Shown: positions 1 to 8,275 of the stretch, in pieces
Layout: the number at the start of each line of letters is the position of its first letter
How positions within the stretch are numbered: the stretch's first letter is position 1
Assembly (NCBI GenBank): GCA_964439745.1
Contig: CAYTQK010000067.1
Span: forward strand, 1-13,624
Length of the DNA stretch: 13,624 nt
Direction of reading: 5' to 3'
Source of the DNA: CAYTQK01 sp964439745
Lineage (GTDB): Bacteria > Desulfobacterota > Desulfobacteria > Desulfobacterales > Desulfosudaceae
Made by a program: the position numbers and the translations under genes
Notes under the pieces: model-generated
Databases searched by the model: none
Told to the model about the DNA's origin: nothing
Seen by the model: only the letters and a program-made list of their open reading frames with translations

Positions 1-1
1 T

Positions 2-55
2 TATTTCTACATGATTCATCCTTGGACGCTGTTTATGGCGTTCAGGCGGAAGTAA
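2..55 (+). CDS. C-terminal end of an unidentified upstream gene (partial)
   Basis: Frame 2 is open from the window edge and ends in TAA at 53-55, giving the last 17 residues (…MIHPWTLFMAFRRK). The A of this TAA is the first base of the next gene's ATG (TAATG at 53-57), an arrangement typical of translationally coupled genes. The fragment is too short to identify. In other bacteria NicO transporters often follow a periplasmic DUF1007 (COG3683) protein, so that family is a guess from context only. Confidence 0.45.
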   Translation, partial: YFYMIHPWTLFMAFRRK

Positions 56-963
56 TGAAACATGTTCTCTTCGTTGTAGTTCTTTTAGGGCTCTTCTGCG
101 CCTGGATCGGCCCCGCTTGGTCGCACAACCCCTTCGCCTCCAAACCGGAAACCCGGCACAAGGCGTCCGAGCCGCTGTTTAAGAGCCAACTTTTTGTCAA
201 AATCATTCTCTGGCAGCACCAGCTGAAACAAAAAATGTCGGACCTGATACGAATTTCGCAAAGCGAAAGAAACATTCAACCGCTTGTTATTCTTATAGCG
301 CTCGCTTTTTTGTACGGCGTCATCCATGCGGCCGGCCCCGGTCATGGCAAGGTCGTTGCCATGTCATACGTTTTATCCCATCGCGCCACAATCTTGGGCG
401 GTATACTTTTTGGCGTGTGTTTTGCCTTTATCCACGCCTTTTCAGGTGCCGTTGGGGTTCTCGGCTTGCGCTACATCATCCAGCGCAGTGTCAGTGAAAC
501 GCTTGCATCGGTTACAACGACAACGCAAATTGTCAGCTTCGGGCTGATCACACTTCTGGGTTTAGCCATCCTGATCAAACATGGTTATGCTTTTGTAAAT
601 CATGCAGCACCAAATAAGGTGAAACATTCTAACGGCGAAGTGGGGCGTAAGAGTGTGTTCGCCTGGGCGGTGACGGTCGGATTGGTGCCTTGCCCCGCTG
701 TAGTCATGGTAATGCTTTTTTGTTTGTCCATGGAGGCCCTGATTCTTGGGTTGTTGCTGGCAACGTTTGTTTCGTTGGGGATGGCGACCACCATTTCTAT
801 TGTCGTGATCGCTATCATCCTGGGGAAAACCGGGGTGTTAAGTGTTGTTTCCGAAAAATACGCAAAACGGGTTGAAGGAACCATCGGTCTGCTCTCCGGT
901 GCGGCTATTTCCATTTTCGGAGCGCTCTTTTTTATATCGACATTGAACTTGGCGCTATACTAA
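55..963 (+). CDS. NicO/RcnA-family nickel/cobalt transporter
   Basis: Inner-membrane transporter of the NicO/RcnA superfamily, expected to move Ni2+ or Co2+ across the cytoplasmic membrane, most likely outward. The 302-aa product starts with a signal-like hydrophobic stretch (residues 4-20, then AWSHN). It has the family motif HAAGPGHGK at residues 91-99 at the end of a membrane segment, a second histidine motif FIHAFSG near 115-121, and several further hydrophobic segments including GLVPCPAVVMVM. ATG at 55 is preferred over an in-frame TTG at 22: it has a purine-rich GGCGGAAG upstream, puts the signal peptide at the N-terminus, and overlaps the previous stop codon (TAATG). Base composition is less GC-rich than the genes from 2200 on, which may mark a different origin. 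Family is secure; metal and direction are inferred. Confidence 0.85.
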   Translation: MKHVLFVVVLLGLFCAWIGPAWSHNPFASKPETRHKASEPLFKSQLFVKIILWQHQLKQKMSDLIRISQSERNIQPLVILIALAFLYGVIHAAGPGHGKVVAMSYVLSHRATILGGILFGVCFAFIHAFSGAVGVLGLRYIIQRSVSETLASVTTTTQIVSFGLITLLGLAILIKHGYAFVNHAAPNKVKHSNGEVGRKSVFAWAVTVGLVPCPAVVMVMLFCLSMEALILGLLLATFVSLGMATTISIVVIAIILGKTGVLSVVSEKYAKRVEGTIGLLSGAAISIFGALFFISTLNLALY

Positions 964-1032
964 ATGAATAATAAATTCTAGCTTCATGGCCGTTTTCATA
1001 GCCGATCTTCATCGAATTCTATGGGGCCCTTC

Positions 1033-1087
1033 CTCGGCCGGGGCCGGAAAACCGTATGCGCGCGCTGTCTCCGGCCGGAGTGTTTTT
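1033..1087 (+). terminator. Possible intrinsic terminator after the NicO gene
   Basis: CTCGGCCGGGG (from about 1033) can pair, with one bulge, with CTCCGGCCGGAG at 1069-1080. The right arm is itself a perfect 12-bp palindrome and is followed by TGTTTTTGG. The loop between the arms is about 25 nt, longer than ideal, so this is only a candidate. Confidence 0.3.
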
Positions 1088-1143
1088 GGCCCGAGGATGT
1101 GCTGGAGCATGCTGGAGGGCTGCTTCTGTAAAGAGGTTTCAGT

Positions 1144-1162
1144 TATCCGGAAATCCCGGATA
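1144..1162. repeat. Perfect 7-bp inverted repeat
   Basis: TATCCGG, then AAATC, then CCGGATA: seven perfect pairs around a 5-nt loop. No T tract follows on either side, so it is not a classic terminator. Function unknown; it could be a protein-binding dyad. Confidence 0.45.
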
Positions 1163-1220
1163 GTTCAAAATGCGTGTGGTTTTGTGATTCAGACTTGGGT
1201 TCCGATATCACCGCGTTTGA

Positions 1221-1250
1221 AGTGCAAACGGGAATCGAACCCACGTCCTT
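1221..1250 (-). other. tRNA/tmRNA T-arm-like fragment
   Basis: The minus strand reads GGACGTGGGTTCGATTCCCG. It contains a perfect match to the B-box/T-loop consensus GGTTCGANTCC, flanked by a short stem of three G-C pairs continued by G-U pairs. No matching acceptor 5' strand, D-arm or anticodon arm is visible in the 70 bp upstream and no CCA follows, so this is not a complete tRNA. Such 3' fragments are often left at att sites of integrated elements. Confidence 0.35.
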
Positions 1251-1571
1251 CTCTGTTTGGGGAAAATGCGGAGAAAACGGTTTCCCGCGAGGGGACGCGG
1301 AGAATGCGGTCCTGAAGTATGGTAACAACTTGTAATCAAATGATTTTTAATGTGTCAGCGCGTATGCGACGACTTCTTTGGAAGGCGGCCAGCCCGCCAC
1401 TATTTCTTCTTTAATTGCTGTATTTTTTAAGTAATAATTAATAATATTACAAGTTGCCGCGAAAATTTTTTCCTAAAAGCCAGGCAAAAAATTGATTTTT
1501 TCATTATAGAAGAACCGGACAAGGCAAATACAGGAGAGCTGAAAAGTCTGGATTCTTGCGGGGAGACGGTT

Positions 1572-2201
1572 ATGCGTGGGATTTCTTTGGGACTGATGCT
1601 GGTTTTTTTGATGGCGGCGCCGCTTTTGGCCATGTCGCCATCTGATTTTGGTGCGGACGGACTGAAAGGACTTACCGAGCAGGAGAAAAATCGGCTGGCC
1701 GCAGGAGATGTGGTTTTTTTTACCAGTAACAGCGGGGATGAAGTGAAGCAAGCCCTGATCCAGGCAGTGGTGGTCTTTGACCAGTCGCCGGAGAAGGTCT
1801 GGGAGCTTCTGTATCACACCGAAGATCAGATCAAATATCTTGAGGAGATCAAGGATATCCAGGTGATCAACAAGGAAAAGTCCCGGGACAATATCGAATT
1901 TCACCTGAAAATTCTGTGGCTGGATATCCTCTACCGGGTTATTCACCAGTTTGATCAGGCCAAGCTGTTTTTTCACTGGGGCCTGGATCCTTCGTTTAAA
2001 AATGATCTTGATGATCTGGAAGGCTATTGGCAGCTGTACCCCTATGGTGAGGGCAAAACCCTGGCCCGGTATGGCAGCCAGGTTTCCATCCGGAACGTAC
2101 CTTCCTTTATCGAGAACATGTTCAAAAAAAACGGGGTCCGCAAATCATTGCTGGCGGTGAAAAAATATGTCGACTCCGGCGGCACCTGGGAGCATGAGTA
2201 G
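1572..2201 (+). CDS. Exported SRPBCC (START/cyclase-like) protein
   Basis: 209-aa protein with an N-terminal signal peptide (hydrophobic core at residues 4-18, AAPLLA), so it is probably secreted to the periplasm. The body resembles the SRPBCC/polyketide-cyclase-like fold: an early segment with V.FDQSPEKVWELLYHTED (about residues 67-85) is the usual N-terminal strand-helix signature, and a C-terminal helix (FIENMFKKNGVRKSLLAVKKYV) would close the hydrophobic cavity. Such proteins bind hydrophobic ligands; no ligand or catalytic residue can be named. GGGAG at 1561-1565 lies 6 nt before the ATG. It appears monocistronic and runs convergently into the exchanger gene with 21 bp between the two stop codons. 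Confidence 0.7.
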   Translation: MRGISLGLMLVFLMAAPLLAMSPSDFGADGLKGLTEQEKNRLAAGDVVFFTSNSGDEVKQALIQAVVVFDQSPEKVWELLYHTEDQIKYLEEIKDIQVINKEKSRDNIEFHLKILWLDILYRVIHQFDQAKLFFHWGLDPSFKNDLDDLEGYWQLYPYGEGKTLARYGSQVSIRNVPSFIENMFKKNGVRKSLLAVKKYVDSGGTWEHE

Positions 2202-2217
2202 CCTGGCGGGGACCGGC

Positions 2218-2231
2218 CGCGGTTATCCGCG
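2218..2231. repeat. Short GC hairpin between convergent genes
   Basis: CGCGG-TTAT-CCGCG forms a 5-bp stem with a 4-nt loop just at the convergent 3' ends of the SRPBCC and exchanger genes. There is no T tract, so it is at best a weak bidirectional terminator. It overlaps the last codons of the minus-strand gene. Confidence 0.25.
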
Positions 2232-3194
2232 ATAAACCAGGAAGGCCAGGTAGACCGCGTACACAACCAGCAGCAGACCAGCTTCCCAGCGGTCCAGGGA
2301 GCGGCGCCGGCCGGTAAACATGGCTAAAAACAAAATCAGGCTGGCCAGGATGACCATGCCGATGTCCAGGTTGCCGGCGGTCTGGAAAGGCAGCGGCTTG
2401 ACGACGGCGCTGATTCCCAGCACGAAAAAGATGTTGAAGATGCAGGACCCCACCACGTTGCCCACGGCGATTTCCACGTTCCGGCGATAGGCGGCCATGG
2501 CCGAAGTGGCCAGTTCCGGCAGCGAGGTGCCCACCGCCACGATGGTCAACCCCACCAGTGTCTGGCTCATGCCCAGGACGGTGGCCAGGTGCACGGCACC
2601 GTCCACGATCCATTTGCCTCCCAGCGACAGACCGACCAGTCCTCCCAGCACCAGCAGGATCGAGACGGGGATGTTCTTTGCCGCCGGTGTCGTTGCGCCG
2701 GTGTCCGGGACGCTGCCGGAACGGGCGATGCTGGCAGAATAGTAGAGAAAAATGGCAAAGAACAACAAGAACACCAGGCCGTCGGATCGGGAGATGTCCG
2801 AGGCGGCCAGGCCGTCGACGAGATGATCATTGGCCAGGATGCCCAGGGCCAGTGCGGCCAGGAGGCTGAAGGGAATCTCCCGCCAGACCGTACCCCGGGA
2901 AACCGCCAGGGGAAAGATCAGGGCCGACACGCCCAGGATCAGCAGAATGTTGGCAATGTTGCTGCCCAGGACATTGCCGATGGCGATGCCGGTATTGCCC
3001 TGGAGGCTGGCGGTGATATTGACGAACAGTTCCGGCGTGGAAGTGCCGAAGGCGACCACGGTCAGCCCGATAACCAGGTCGGAGATGGCCAGCCGCCGGG
3101 CAATGGCCGAAGCGCCGCTGACCAGAAAATCGGCGCCCTTGACCAGCAGGACAAGCCCGGCAAGCAGCAGCAACCAGGGTAGAAAAGCATTCAT
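2223..3194 (-). CDS. Calcium/sodium antiporter (CaCA family, YrbG-like)
   Basis: 323-aa inner-membrane cation exchanger of the Ca2+:cation antiporter superfamily. Both inverted alpha-repeats are present: GLTVVAFGTSTPEL (residues 43-56) followed by GNVLGSNIANILLILG, and GLTIVAVGTSLPEL (215-228) followed by GNVVGSCIFNIFFVLG. The acidic residues of the two GTSxPEL motifs form the ion site in this family. About ten hydrophobic segments fit the known topology. The second repeat has Cys where the first has Asn (GSC versus GSN). AGGA lies about 6 nt before the ATG. The gene starts 38 bp after the stop of the response-regulator gene on the same strand, so it may be the last gene of that transcript. 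Ca2+/Na+ is the usual assignment for bacterial relatives; the real ions are inferred. Confidence 0.88.
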   Translation of the reverse strand: MNAFLPWLLLLAGLVLLVKGADFLVSGASAIARRLAISDLVIGLTVVAFGTSTPELFVNITASLQGNTGIAIGNVLGSNIANILLILGVSALIFPLAVSRGTVWREIPFSLLAALALGILANDHLVDGLAASDISRSDGLVFLLFFAIFLYYSASIARSGSVPDTGATTPAAKNIPVSILLVLGGLVGLSLGGKWIVDGAVHLATVLGMSQTLVGLTIVAVGTSLPELATSAMAAYRRNVEIAVGNVVGSCIFNIFFVLGISAVVKPLPFQTAGNLDIGMVILASLILFLAMFTGRRRSLDRWEAGLLLVVYAVYLAFLVYRG

Positions 3195-3208
3195 AACAAT
3201 CCTTTGGT

Positions 3209-3224
3209 CGGATTAAATTATCCG
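3209..3224. promoter_or_regulatory. Dyad between regulator and exchanger genes
   Basis: CGGAT-TAAATT-ATCCG is a perfect 5-bp inverted repeat centred between the stop of the sigma-54 regulator gene and the start of the exchanger gene. It could be an operator or a weak transcript hairpin. No good promoter hexamers are seen beside it. Confidence 0.25.
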
Positions 3225-3232
3225 GGTATCGC

Positions 3233-4630
3233 TCACTTTTCCAGCTGGTAGCGTTTCATCTTGCGCCACAAGGAAACCCGGTCAATGCCCATGATCCTGG
3301 CGGCATGGGTCTTGTTGCCGTTGCATTTGTCCAGGACCCAGCGGATATAGCGTTTTTCCTGCTCTTCCAGGGTGGGCGGGGTGCCGCCGCTGTCGTGGCG
3401 GTAGGTTTCCATGGAAAGGTAGCGGATATCCTCGGGCAGGTCGTCCACGGTGAGGCGGCTGCCGTTTTGAAAGGCCACCGCCCGTTCAATGACGTTTTCC
3501 AGCTCCCTGACGTTGCCGGGCCAGCCGTACTGGCACAGCAGCCGCATGGCCTCGGGGTCGATGGACTGGATATCCTTGCCTGCCAGCTGGCCTTTTTCGG
3601 CCAGAAAATGGTGGGCCAGCAGTTGAATGTCGCCGTGGCGCCGGGCCAGGGAAGGCAGCTGGATGGCGATGACATTGAGGCGATAGTACAGGTCCTGGCG
3701 AAAATGGCCGTCGGCCACGTCCTGGCCGAGGTCGCGGTGGGTGGCCGCGATGAACCGGACATCCGTGGCCACCGGTTCGACCCCGCCGACCCGGTAGAAG
3801 ATCTTCTCTTGGATGGCCCGCAGCAGCTTCACCTGCATGGAGGAGGGCATGTCGCCTACTTCGTCCAGGAAGACCGTGCCCCCGTTGGCCGTTTCCAGCA
3901 GCCCGGCCTTTTTCTGTTCGGCCCCGGTAAAGGCGCCGGCTTCATGGCCGAACAACTCATTGGCCATCAATTCCTCGGTCAAAGAGCCGCAGTTGAAGGC
4001 TACGAAACGATGCTGCGCCCGGCCGCTCAGGTGATGGATGGCCTTGGCGGCCAGCTCCTTGCCGGTGCCGCTTTCCCCCAGCAGCAGCACATTGGCGTCC
4101 GAAGGGGCGATCTGGCGGATGGTCTTCTTGATTTCCACCATGGCCACGCTTTTGCCGAGAATGAAGGGAACTTCCCCGGGACTTTTCAGGGATTGCCGGA
4201 GTTCCCGGTTCTCCAGCAGCAGCCGGCGTTTCAGCAGGGCCTCGGCCACCACCTTGCGGACTTCCTCGATCTTGTAAGGTTTGGCGATGTAATGGTAGGC
4301 GCCTTTGCGCAGCGCCTCCACCGCCGAATTGACGGTGGCATACCCGGTGATCAGGATGACTTCCGTATCCGGCAGAAGTTCGCGGGTCTTTTCCAGCACG
4401 GTTATGCCGTCAATTTTTTCCATCTTCAAATCGGTCACCACCAGGTCGACGCTGGTGGTTTGCATCAGTTCCACGGCCCGGGCCCCGTTGTCCACCGCAA
4501 TGGTCTGGTAGCCCTCTTTTTTCATGACATGCTCCAGGTTGTTGCGGGCTATTTTTTCATCTTCCACGATCAGGATCGTGGCTGTGCCCGACTCCCGCGA
4601 GACATCATTGCTGGTCTTTGATGGGGTCAT
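3233..4630 (-). CDS. NtrC-type sigma-54-dependent response regulator
   Basis: 465-aa transcriptional activator with the three classical modules. Receiver (about 18-135): acidic pair E23/D24, phospho-acceptor D67 in VVTDLKM, T95, K117. AAA+ sigma-54 interaction domain: Walker A GESGTGK (185-191), GAFTGA loop that contacts sigma-54 (232-237), Walker B TVFLDE (252-257). C-terminal Fis-type helix-turn-helix (about 427-465, GNKTHAARIMGIDRVSLWRKMKRY). All key residues are intact, so it should work as a phosphorylation-controlled enhancer-binding ATPase. Its ATG overlaps the kinase stop (ATGA at 4627-4630), so the kinase is very likely the cognate partner. A good sigma-54 promoter upstream in the same gene cluster (9901-9915) is the obvious candidate target. 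Its receiver is closely similar to the one inside the Lon-type protease at 10229-12247. Confidence 0.93.
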   Translation of the reverse strand: MTPSKTSNDVSRESGTATILIVEDEKIARNNLEHVMKKEGYQTIAVDNGARAVELMQTTSVDLVVTDLKMEKIDGITVLEKTRELLPDTEVILITGYATVNSAVEALRKGAYHYIAKPYKIEEVRKVVAEALLKRRLLLENRELRQSLKSPGEVPFILGKSVAMVEIKKTIRQIAPSDANVLLLGESGTGKELAAKAIHHLSGRAQHRFVAFNCGSLTEELMANELFGHEAGAFTGAEQKKAGLLETANGGTVFLDEVGDMPSSMQVKLLRAIQEKIFYRVGGVEPVATDVRFIAATHRDLGQDVADGHFRQDLYYRLNVIAIQLPSLARRHGDIQLLAHHFLAEKGQLAGKDIQSIDPEAMRLLCQYGWPGNVRELENVIERAVAFQNGSRLTVDDLPEDIRYLSMETYRHDSGGTPPTLEEQEKRYIRWVLDKCNGNKTHAARIMGIDRVSLWRKMKRYQLEK

Positions 4631-6102
4631 GGGCGCGGCTCTCCTGGAGCGGTTTGTTCGCCGGGCATCTCTGTGCCCAGGGGCAGGCAGATATAAAAGG
4701 TGGTTCCCCGGCCTTCTTCACTGGCCACGTTGATTTCTCCGCCGTGGCTCTTGATGATGCCGTGGGAGACCGACAGGCCCAGGCCGGTCCCCTGGCCGAC
4801 TTCCTTGGTGGTGAAAAAGGGGTCGAATATCTTGTCCAGGTGGGCGGCCGGAATGCCGGCGCCGGTATCCTGGACTTCCAGGCAGATCTCTTTTTTGTCC
4901 GTGTTCTCGCTGGCCCGGATGATCAGTTGCCCGCCGTTTTTCATGGCATGGACGGCGTTCAGGATGAGGTTGATCAGGACCTGCTGCATGCGGTGGAAAT
5001 CCATGACGGTTTCCAGGTCCTCGGGAATGTCGATGTGCAGTTCCACGGACCCGGGCAATTCCCCCTTGATGAGCTTGATGCTCTCTTCCACCAGGGAGCG
5101 GATGGTGCTTTTGCCGGACTTGACGTCGCGCTCCCGGGCAAATTCCAGCAGCGCCCGAACGATATCGCGGGTGCGTTCCACCTGCCTTTCGGCGTCCAGC
5201 AGCAGTTCCCGGTTGTAGGCCGGGTCGCCGTCGTCCAGCTCCTCGACGACGATCTGCAGCGAGGTGGAAATATTGTTGAGGGGGTTGTTCAGTTCATGGG
5301 CCACGCCCGAGGTGAGCGTTCCCAGGGAGGCCATCTTGCGGCTCTGGATGAGCTGCTCGTTGCGCTTGTTGACCTCGCTGATCATGGTATTCAGGCTGGT
5401 CACGAAATCGTCGAACTCATCGTGGGTATTCAGGGGGGGGATCTTTTCAAAATCGCCGGCGGCGATTTTCCGGACCGCCCGGGCAATCCGGCGCAGGGGG
5501 CGGTTGATCTTGAAAATAAAAAAGAAAGCCACGCAGATGGACAGTAGAAACACGATCAGGGTGCCCAGGAAGATATAGATGCGGGAACCCTGCACGATGC
5601 GGTTGACGCTCAGGCGCTCCTGCTGCACCATCTGTTCCAGGTCAGAGGTGATCGTCTGGCCTAGCATTCTCAGGGTGGCGTGTTTGCGTTCGCCGGTCCC
5701 CTGGGGATCGTTCATTCCGGACTGTTTGCTATTGTCCCGCAGCCGCTGATGCAGGGCCACCAGCGCGGTCCGGTATTTTCGCAGCTCCTCGCGGTAGGCC
5801 TGCAGGTTCTGGCTGGAGGTATATTCTTCATAATTTTCAATGATGCTCGTAAGCTGTTTTTGGGCGGCGTTGGCATAGGCAATGGCTTCGGCCAGATCCT
5901 GCTCATTGTAATACAGGAAAAAGTTCTTTTCATACCGCCGGGCCTCCAGGGTGGTGTTGAGGAGACGGTTTTTTTCGGTAATGATATTGAATTTCAGGTT
6001 GAGGACATGGTTCTGGTAGTCGTTGATCAGCCAGTTGACTGCACCCAGCAGGATGAGGGCGATAAAGGCAATGGATATCTGGCGACGGACACTGATGCGC
6101 AT
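4627..6102 (-). CDS. Membrane sensor histidine kinase (helical-bundle sensor, HAMP, HisKA, HATPase)
   Basis: 491-aa kinase. TM1 at about 8-25, a 150-residue all-helical extracytoplasmic sensor (26-174) and TM2 at about 176-198. The sensor contains an ARRYEKNFFLYYN segment like the helical-bundle (HBM/4HB) sensors of chemoreceptors and kinases. It is followed by HAMP (about 197-250), HisKA with H269 in GVAHELNNPLNN, and the HATPase domain with N-box N382 (NLILNAVHAM), G1 DTGAGI (412-417), FFTTK and G2 GTGLGL (438-443). It should autophosphorylate on H269 and donate to the overlapping NtrC-type regulator. No ligand can be named. The start lies 56 bp after the stop of the SLC13 fragment; the Shine-Dalgarno is weak (CCGAGAAAA), in line with readthrough from the upstream operon. 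Confidence 0.92.
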   Translation of the reverse strand: MRISVRRQISIAFIALILLGAVNWLINDYQNHVLNLKFNIITEKNRLLNTTLEARRYEKNFFLYYNEQDLAEAIAYANAAQKQLTSIIENYEEYTSSQNLQAYREELRKYRTALVALHQRLRDNSKQSGMNDPQGTGERKHATLRMLGQTITSDLEQMVQQERLSVNRIVQGSRIYIFLGTLIVFLLSICVAFFFIFKINRPLRRIARAVRKIAAGDFEKIPPLNTHDEFDDFVTSLNTMISEVNKRNEQLIQSRKMASLGTLTSGVAHELNNPLNNISTSLQIVVEELDDGDPAYNRELLLDAERQVERTRDIVRALLEFARERDVKSGKSTIRSLVEESIKLIKGELPGSVELHIDIPEDLETVMDFHRMQQVLINLILNAVHAMKNGGQLIIRASENTDKKEICLEVQDTGAGIPAAHLDKIFDPFFTTKEVGQGTGLGLSVSHGIIKSHGGEINVASEEGRGTTFYICLPLGTEMPGEQTAPGEPRP

Positions 6103-6158
6103 ATTTTTTCTCGGAAAAAATTTGATTTTATCCCAATATCATATTTCAAGTCGAAGGG

Positions 6159-6662
6159 TCAAATCCCGTAGAAAAAATATAGCACCGTCAGTTCTACCAC
6201 CAGGAACAAGACCGTCATGCCGATCCCGGCCTTGGTATAATCAATGGTACGGTATCCCCCGGGACGCATGATCAGGGCATTGACCTGGTGGGTCGGCAGG
6301 ACAAAGGTGTTGGAGGCGGACAGGCCCACCACCAGGGCGGCCATGCGCGGATCACCGCCGGCTATCAGGGCCATGTTCATGCACAGGGGCACCAGCAGGA
6401 CGGCCGCGCCCACATTGGAAATAACCAGGGTGAAAAAGGAGGTCATCAGCCCCACCACCCCCAGCAGCACGATGGAGCCGGGCCGCCGAGGATGCCCAGC
6501 ACCCTTTCGGCGCTAAAGGCCGCTGGGCCGGTTTTTTCAAAGGCGATGCCCTGGGGGATCAGTCCGGCCAGCAGGAAGACCGGCATCCAGTCCCACGCCC
6601 GGTAGGCCCCGTCCACTTTCAGGCCGCCGGGTGTGAATATTCCCCGGGCCACGGACCTCAGG
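6159..6662 (-). CDS. 3' part of a second SLC13-type permease, frameshifted and cut by the N gap
   Basis: Encodes the C-terminal half of an SLC13/DASS-like permease: VDGAYRAWDWMPVFLLAGL…, then GLMTSFFTLVISNVG, then the second substrate motif SASNTFVLPTH, and a C-terminal membrane helix ending …VLYFFYGI. The 5' end runs into the assembly gap. The reading frame changes near 6474: the segment up to GGPAP is in one frame and IVLLGVVGLMTSF in another, as if one base were missing in a C run. The first about 80 codons re-encode the same protein segment that ends the neighbouring permease just across the gap, at an estimated 75% nucleotide identity. It is therefore not simply the missing end of that copy unless the scaffold is wrong. 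It could be the tail of a tandem paralogue or a contig from a related strain. Confidence 0.7.
6474..6474 (-). other. Apparent 1-base frameshift in SLC13 fragment
   Basis: Compared with the homologous stretch at about 6700-6725, where GAC CCC GCC CCC ATT GTA keeps the frame, this copy reads GGC CCG GCT CC-A TCG and loses one base. The position is good to a few bases. The location near a contig end suggests a sequencing or assembly error, though a real pseudogene is possible. Confidence 0.55.
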
Positions 6663-6672
6663 NNNNNNNNNN
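6663..6672. other. Assembly gap (10 N)
   Basis: Ten undetermined bases join two contigs. The sequences on both sides encode the same part of an SLC13 permease but differ at roughly a quarter of positions, so the gap size is unlikely to be a true 10 bp. Confidence 0.98.
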
Positions 6673-8213
6673 AAAAACGAGGTCATGAGCCCGACCACGG
6701 CCAGCAGTACAATGGGGGCGGGGTCCCCCAGAAGCCCCAGCACCTGCTCGGCAATAAATCCAGCGGTGCCGGTTTTCTCGAAAGCAATGCCAAGCGGTAT
6801 CAGACCGGCCAGGAGGAAGACGGTCATCCAGTCAACGGAGCGGTAGGCTTCGTCGACTTTCAGGACGCCGGTGATGATCATGCCCAGGGCGCCGGACATC
6901 AGGGCCACGGACAGCTGGATTTTCAGGAAGATGACCTGGACCAGGGCGATGGCCAGCCAACACACCGCCAGCTTGGCCTTGTGCGGCCGCAGGATTTCCC
7001 CTTCCAGCGGCGTGGAAAAGGTCAGAGCCCGGGGCTGGGGATGGTTTTTCAGGAGGTGGAACCTTTCCCAGGGGCCTTTCAGGAGCAGGGTGTCGCCCAT
7101 CTGCAGGGGGATATGGGTCAGGCCGGCATAATAGATTCGGTTGCCCTTGAACAGGGCCAGCGGGGTTACGCCGTACAGTTCTTTGAAATTGACTTCGCTC
7201 ATGGTTTTGCCGATCAGCTCGGAGCGGGGAGAGACGATCGTCTCGGCCATGCCGGCGTTGGTGCGGGAAAAGCTTTCCGCGAAAACTTCCAGGGTGGGAC
7301 GGATTTCCCAGCCCAGCTCCTCGGCCATCTTCTCCACGTTCTTTTTGTTTCGGCCCACCACGGCGATGTCGTCCCCCGGCGAAATCAGGTTGAAACTGCG
7401 GGGCACGAAATTTTTTTCCTTTTTGGCGGCGTGGTGAATGCTCACCACCGTCACCAGGAACTTGGTCTGCAGGTCCAGATCATCCAGCCGCCGGGCCGGC
7501 CCGGAGTTTTCCGGGATATGGATTTCCAAGATATTGTCAAAGGCCTGGTAAGCGGCGGCCAGTGACGAGGTGATGCCGTCGTCGTCGTCATCGCCGCCGA
7601 CCGGCAGGATAAAGCGTCCGAACAGGATAAAGTAGAGGATGGCCGCGGCCAGCAGGCAGAGGCCGATGGGTGTCTGGGTAAACAGGCCGAAAGGAGCCAG
7701 CTCTTTGCCGCCGATGGTCATCAGGTCGTTCAATAAAATGGTAGGACTGGCGCCGACCAGGGTCAGGGTGCCGCCGATGATAGCGCAGAATCCCATGGGC
7801 ATTAGGAGGCGGGAAACCGGCAGGCCCATGCGTTTGGAAATCCGCTGAACCGCGGGCAGAAACAGGGCGGCGGCGCCGATGTTCTGCATCAAGCCGGAAA
7901 TGATACCGACCGTGCCGCTGATCAGGGTGATGATCCGGTTTTCGCTCTGGCCGGCGAATTTGATAATTGGCTTGGCCACCTGGTTCATCACCCCGGTCTT
8001 GTCCAGGCCGGCGCCGATAATGATAACGGCTATGATGGAAACGACGGCGTTGCTGCTCAGGCCCACAAAGGCTTCGGACGGGGAAATCAGTCCAATCAGC
8101 GGCAGCAGCACCATCATGAGGATGCCGACCACGTCCACCCGGACCCACTCAAGAACGAACAGAACAATCACAAAAACCAGGACGAGCATCGTAAGTATCA
8201 TATCAGGAGTCAT
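6673..8213 (-). CDS. SLC13/DASS-type permease with two RCK_C domains (3' end missing at gap)
   Basis: 513 codons are seen before the N gap. Layout: a first membrane half (residues 1-205) with DVVGILMMVLLPLIGLISPSEAF and the substrate-loop motif GASPTILLND (154-163); a cytoplasmic insert with two TrkA-C/RCK_C-like domains (about 225-305, starting ILEIHIPENS, and about 320-395, ending GDTLLLKG); then the start of the second membrane half (410 on) up to GLMTSF. This arrangement is typical of bacterial sodium-coupled anion (sulfate, thiosulfate or dicarboxylate) permeases; the substrate cannot be read from the sequence. An acidic run of six Asp (208-212 region) precedes the insert. AAAGGAAG lies about 8 nt before the ATG. 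It follows the 28-aa membrane peptide by 62 bp and probably shares its transcript. The C-terminus should be about 100 residues further on. Confidence 0.85.
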
Positions 8214-8275
8214 GTCAGGTTCTTCCTTTCTCTTGCCGAATACCTTTACGCGGCACCACGATTTGGGTGAGGAGA

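Larger units (their letters stand above)
964..1571. other. Gene-poor spacer with dyads and a tRNA-like fragment
   Basis: About 600 bp without a supportable protein gene. The only longer reading frame (986-1315, +) has no ribosome-binding site, no recognisable domain and an unnatural composition. The stretch contains a GC-rich hairpin followed by T residues, a perfect 7-bp stem-loop (1144-1162), a tRNA T-arm-like fragment on the minus strand (1221-1250), a repeated GCGGAGAA (1268-1275 and 1297-1304), a GGCGG/CCGCC hairpin (1384-1398) and an AT-rich tract (about 1405-1450). It may be a scar of integration or rearrangement between the lower-GC NicO gene and the rest. Confidence 0.5.

Noticed and set aside
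986..1315. 109-codon open frame on the plus strand
   Set aside because: No ribosome-binding site, no family resemblance and an unnatural residue composition. Part of it is the translation of the tRNA-like fragment.
3305..4621. 438-codon open frame on the plus strand
   Set aside because: Antisense of the NtrC-type regulator. Its Gly/Gln/His-rich composition is typical of a mirror frame of a GC-rich gene.
6537..6662. Continuation of the SLC13 frame through the N run
   Set aside because: After the gap that frame reads nonsense (PEVRGPGNIHT…), whereas another frame continues real permease sequence. The continuous frame is an artefact of the arbitrary N count.
8214..8275. Possible second sigma-54 site (TGGTGCC) before the SLC13 gene
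   Set aside because: No TTGC at the required distance; the gene is more simply read from the upstream promoter.
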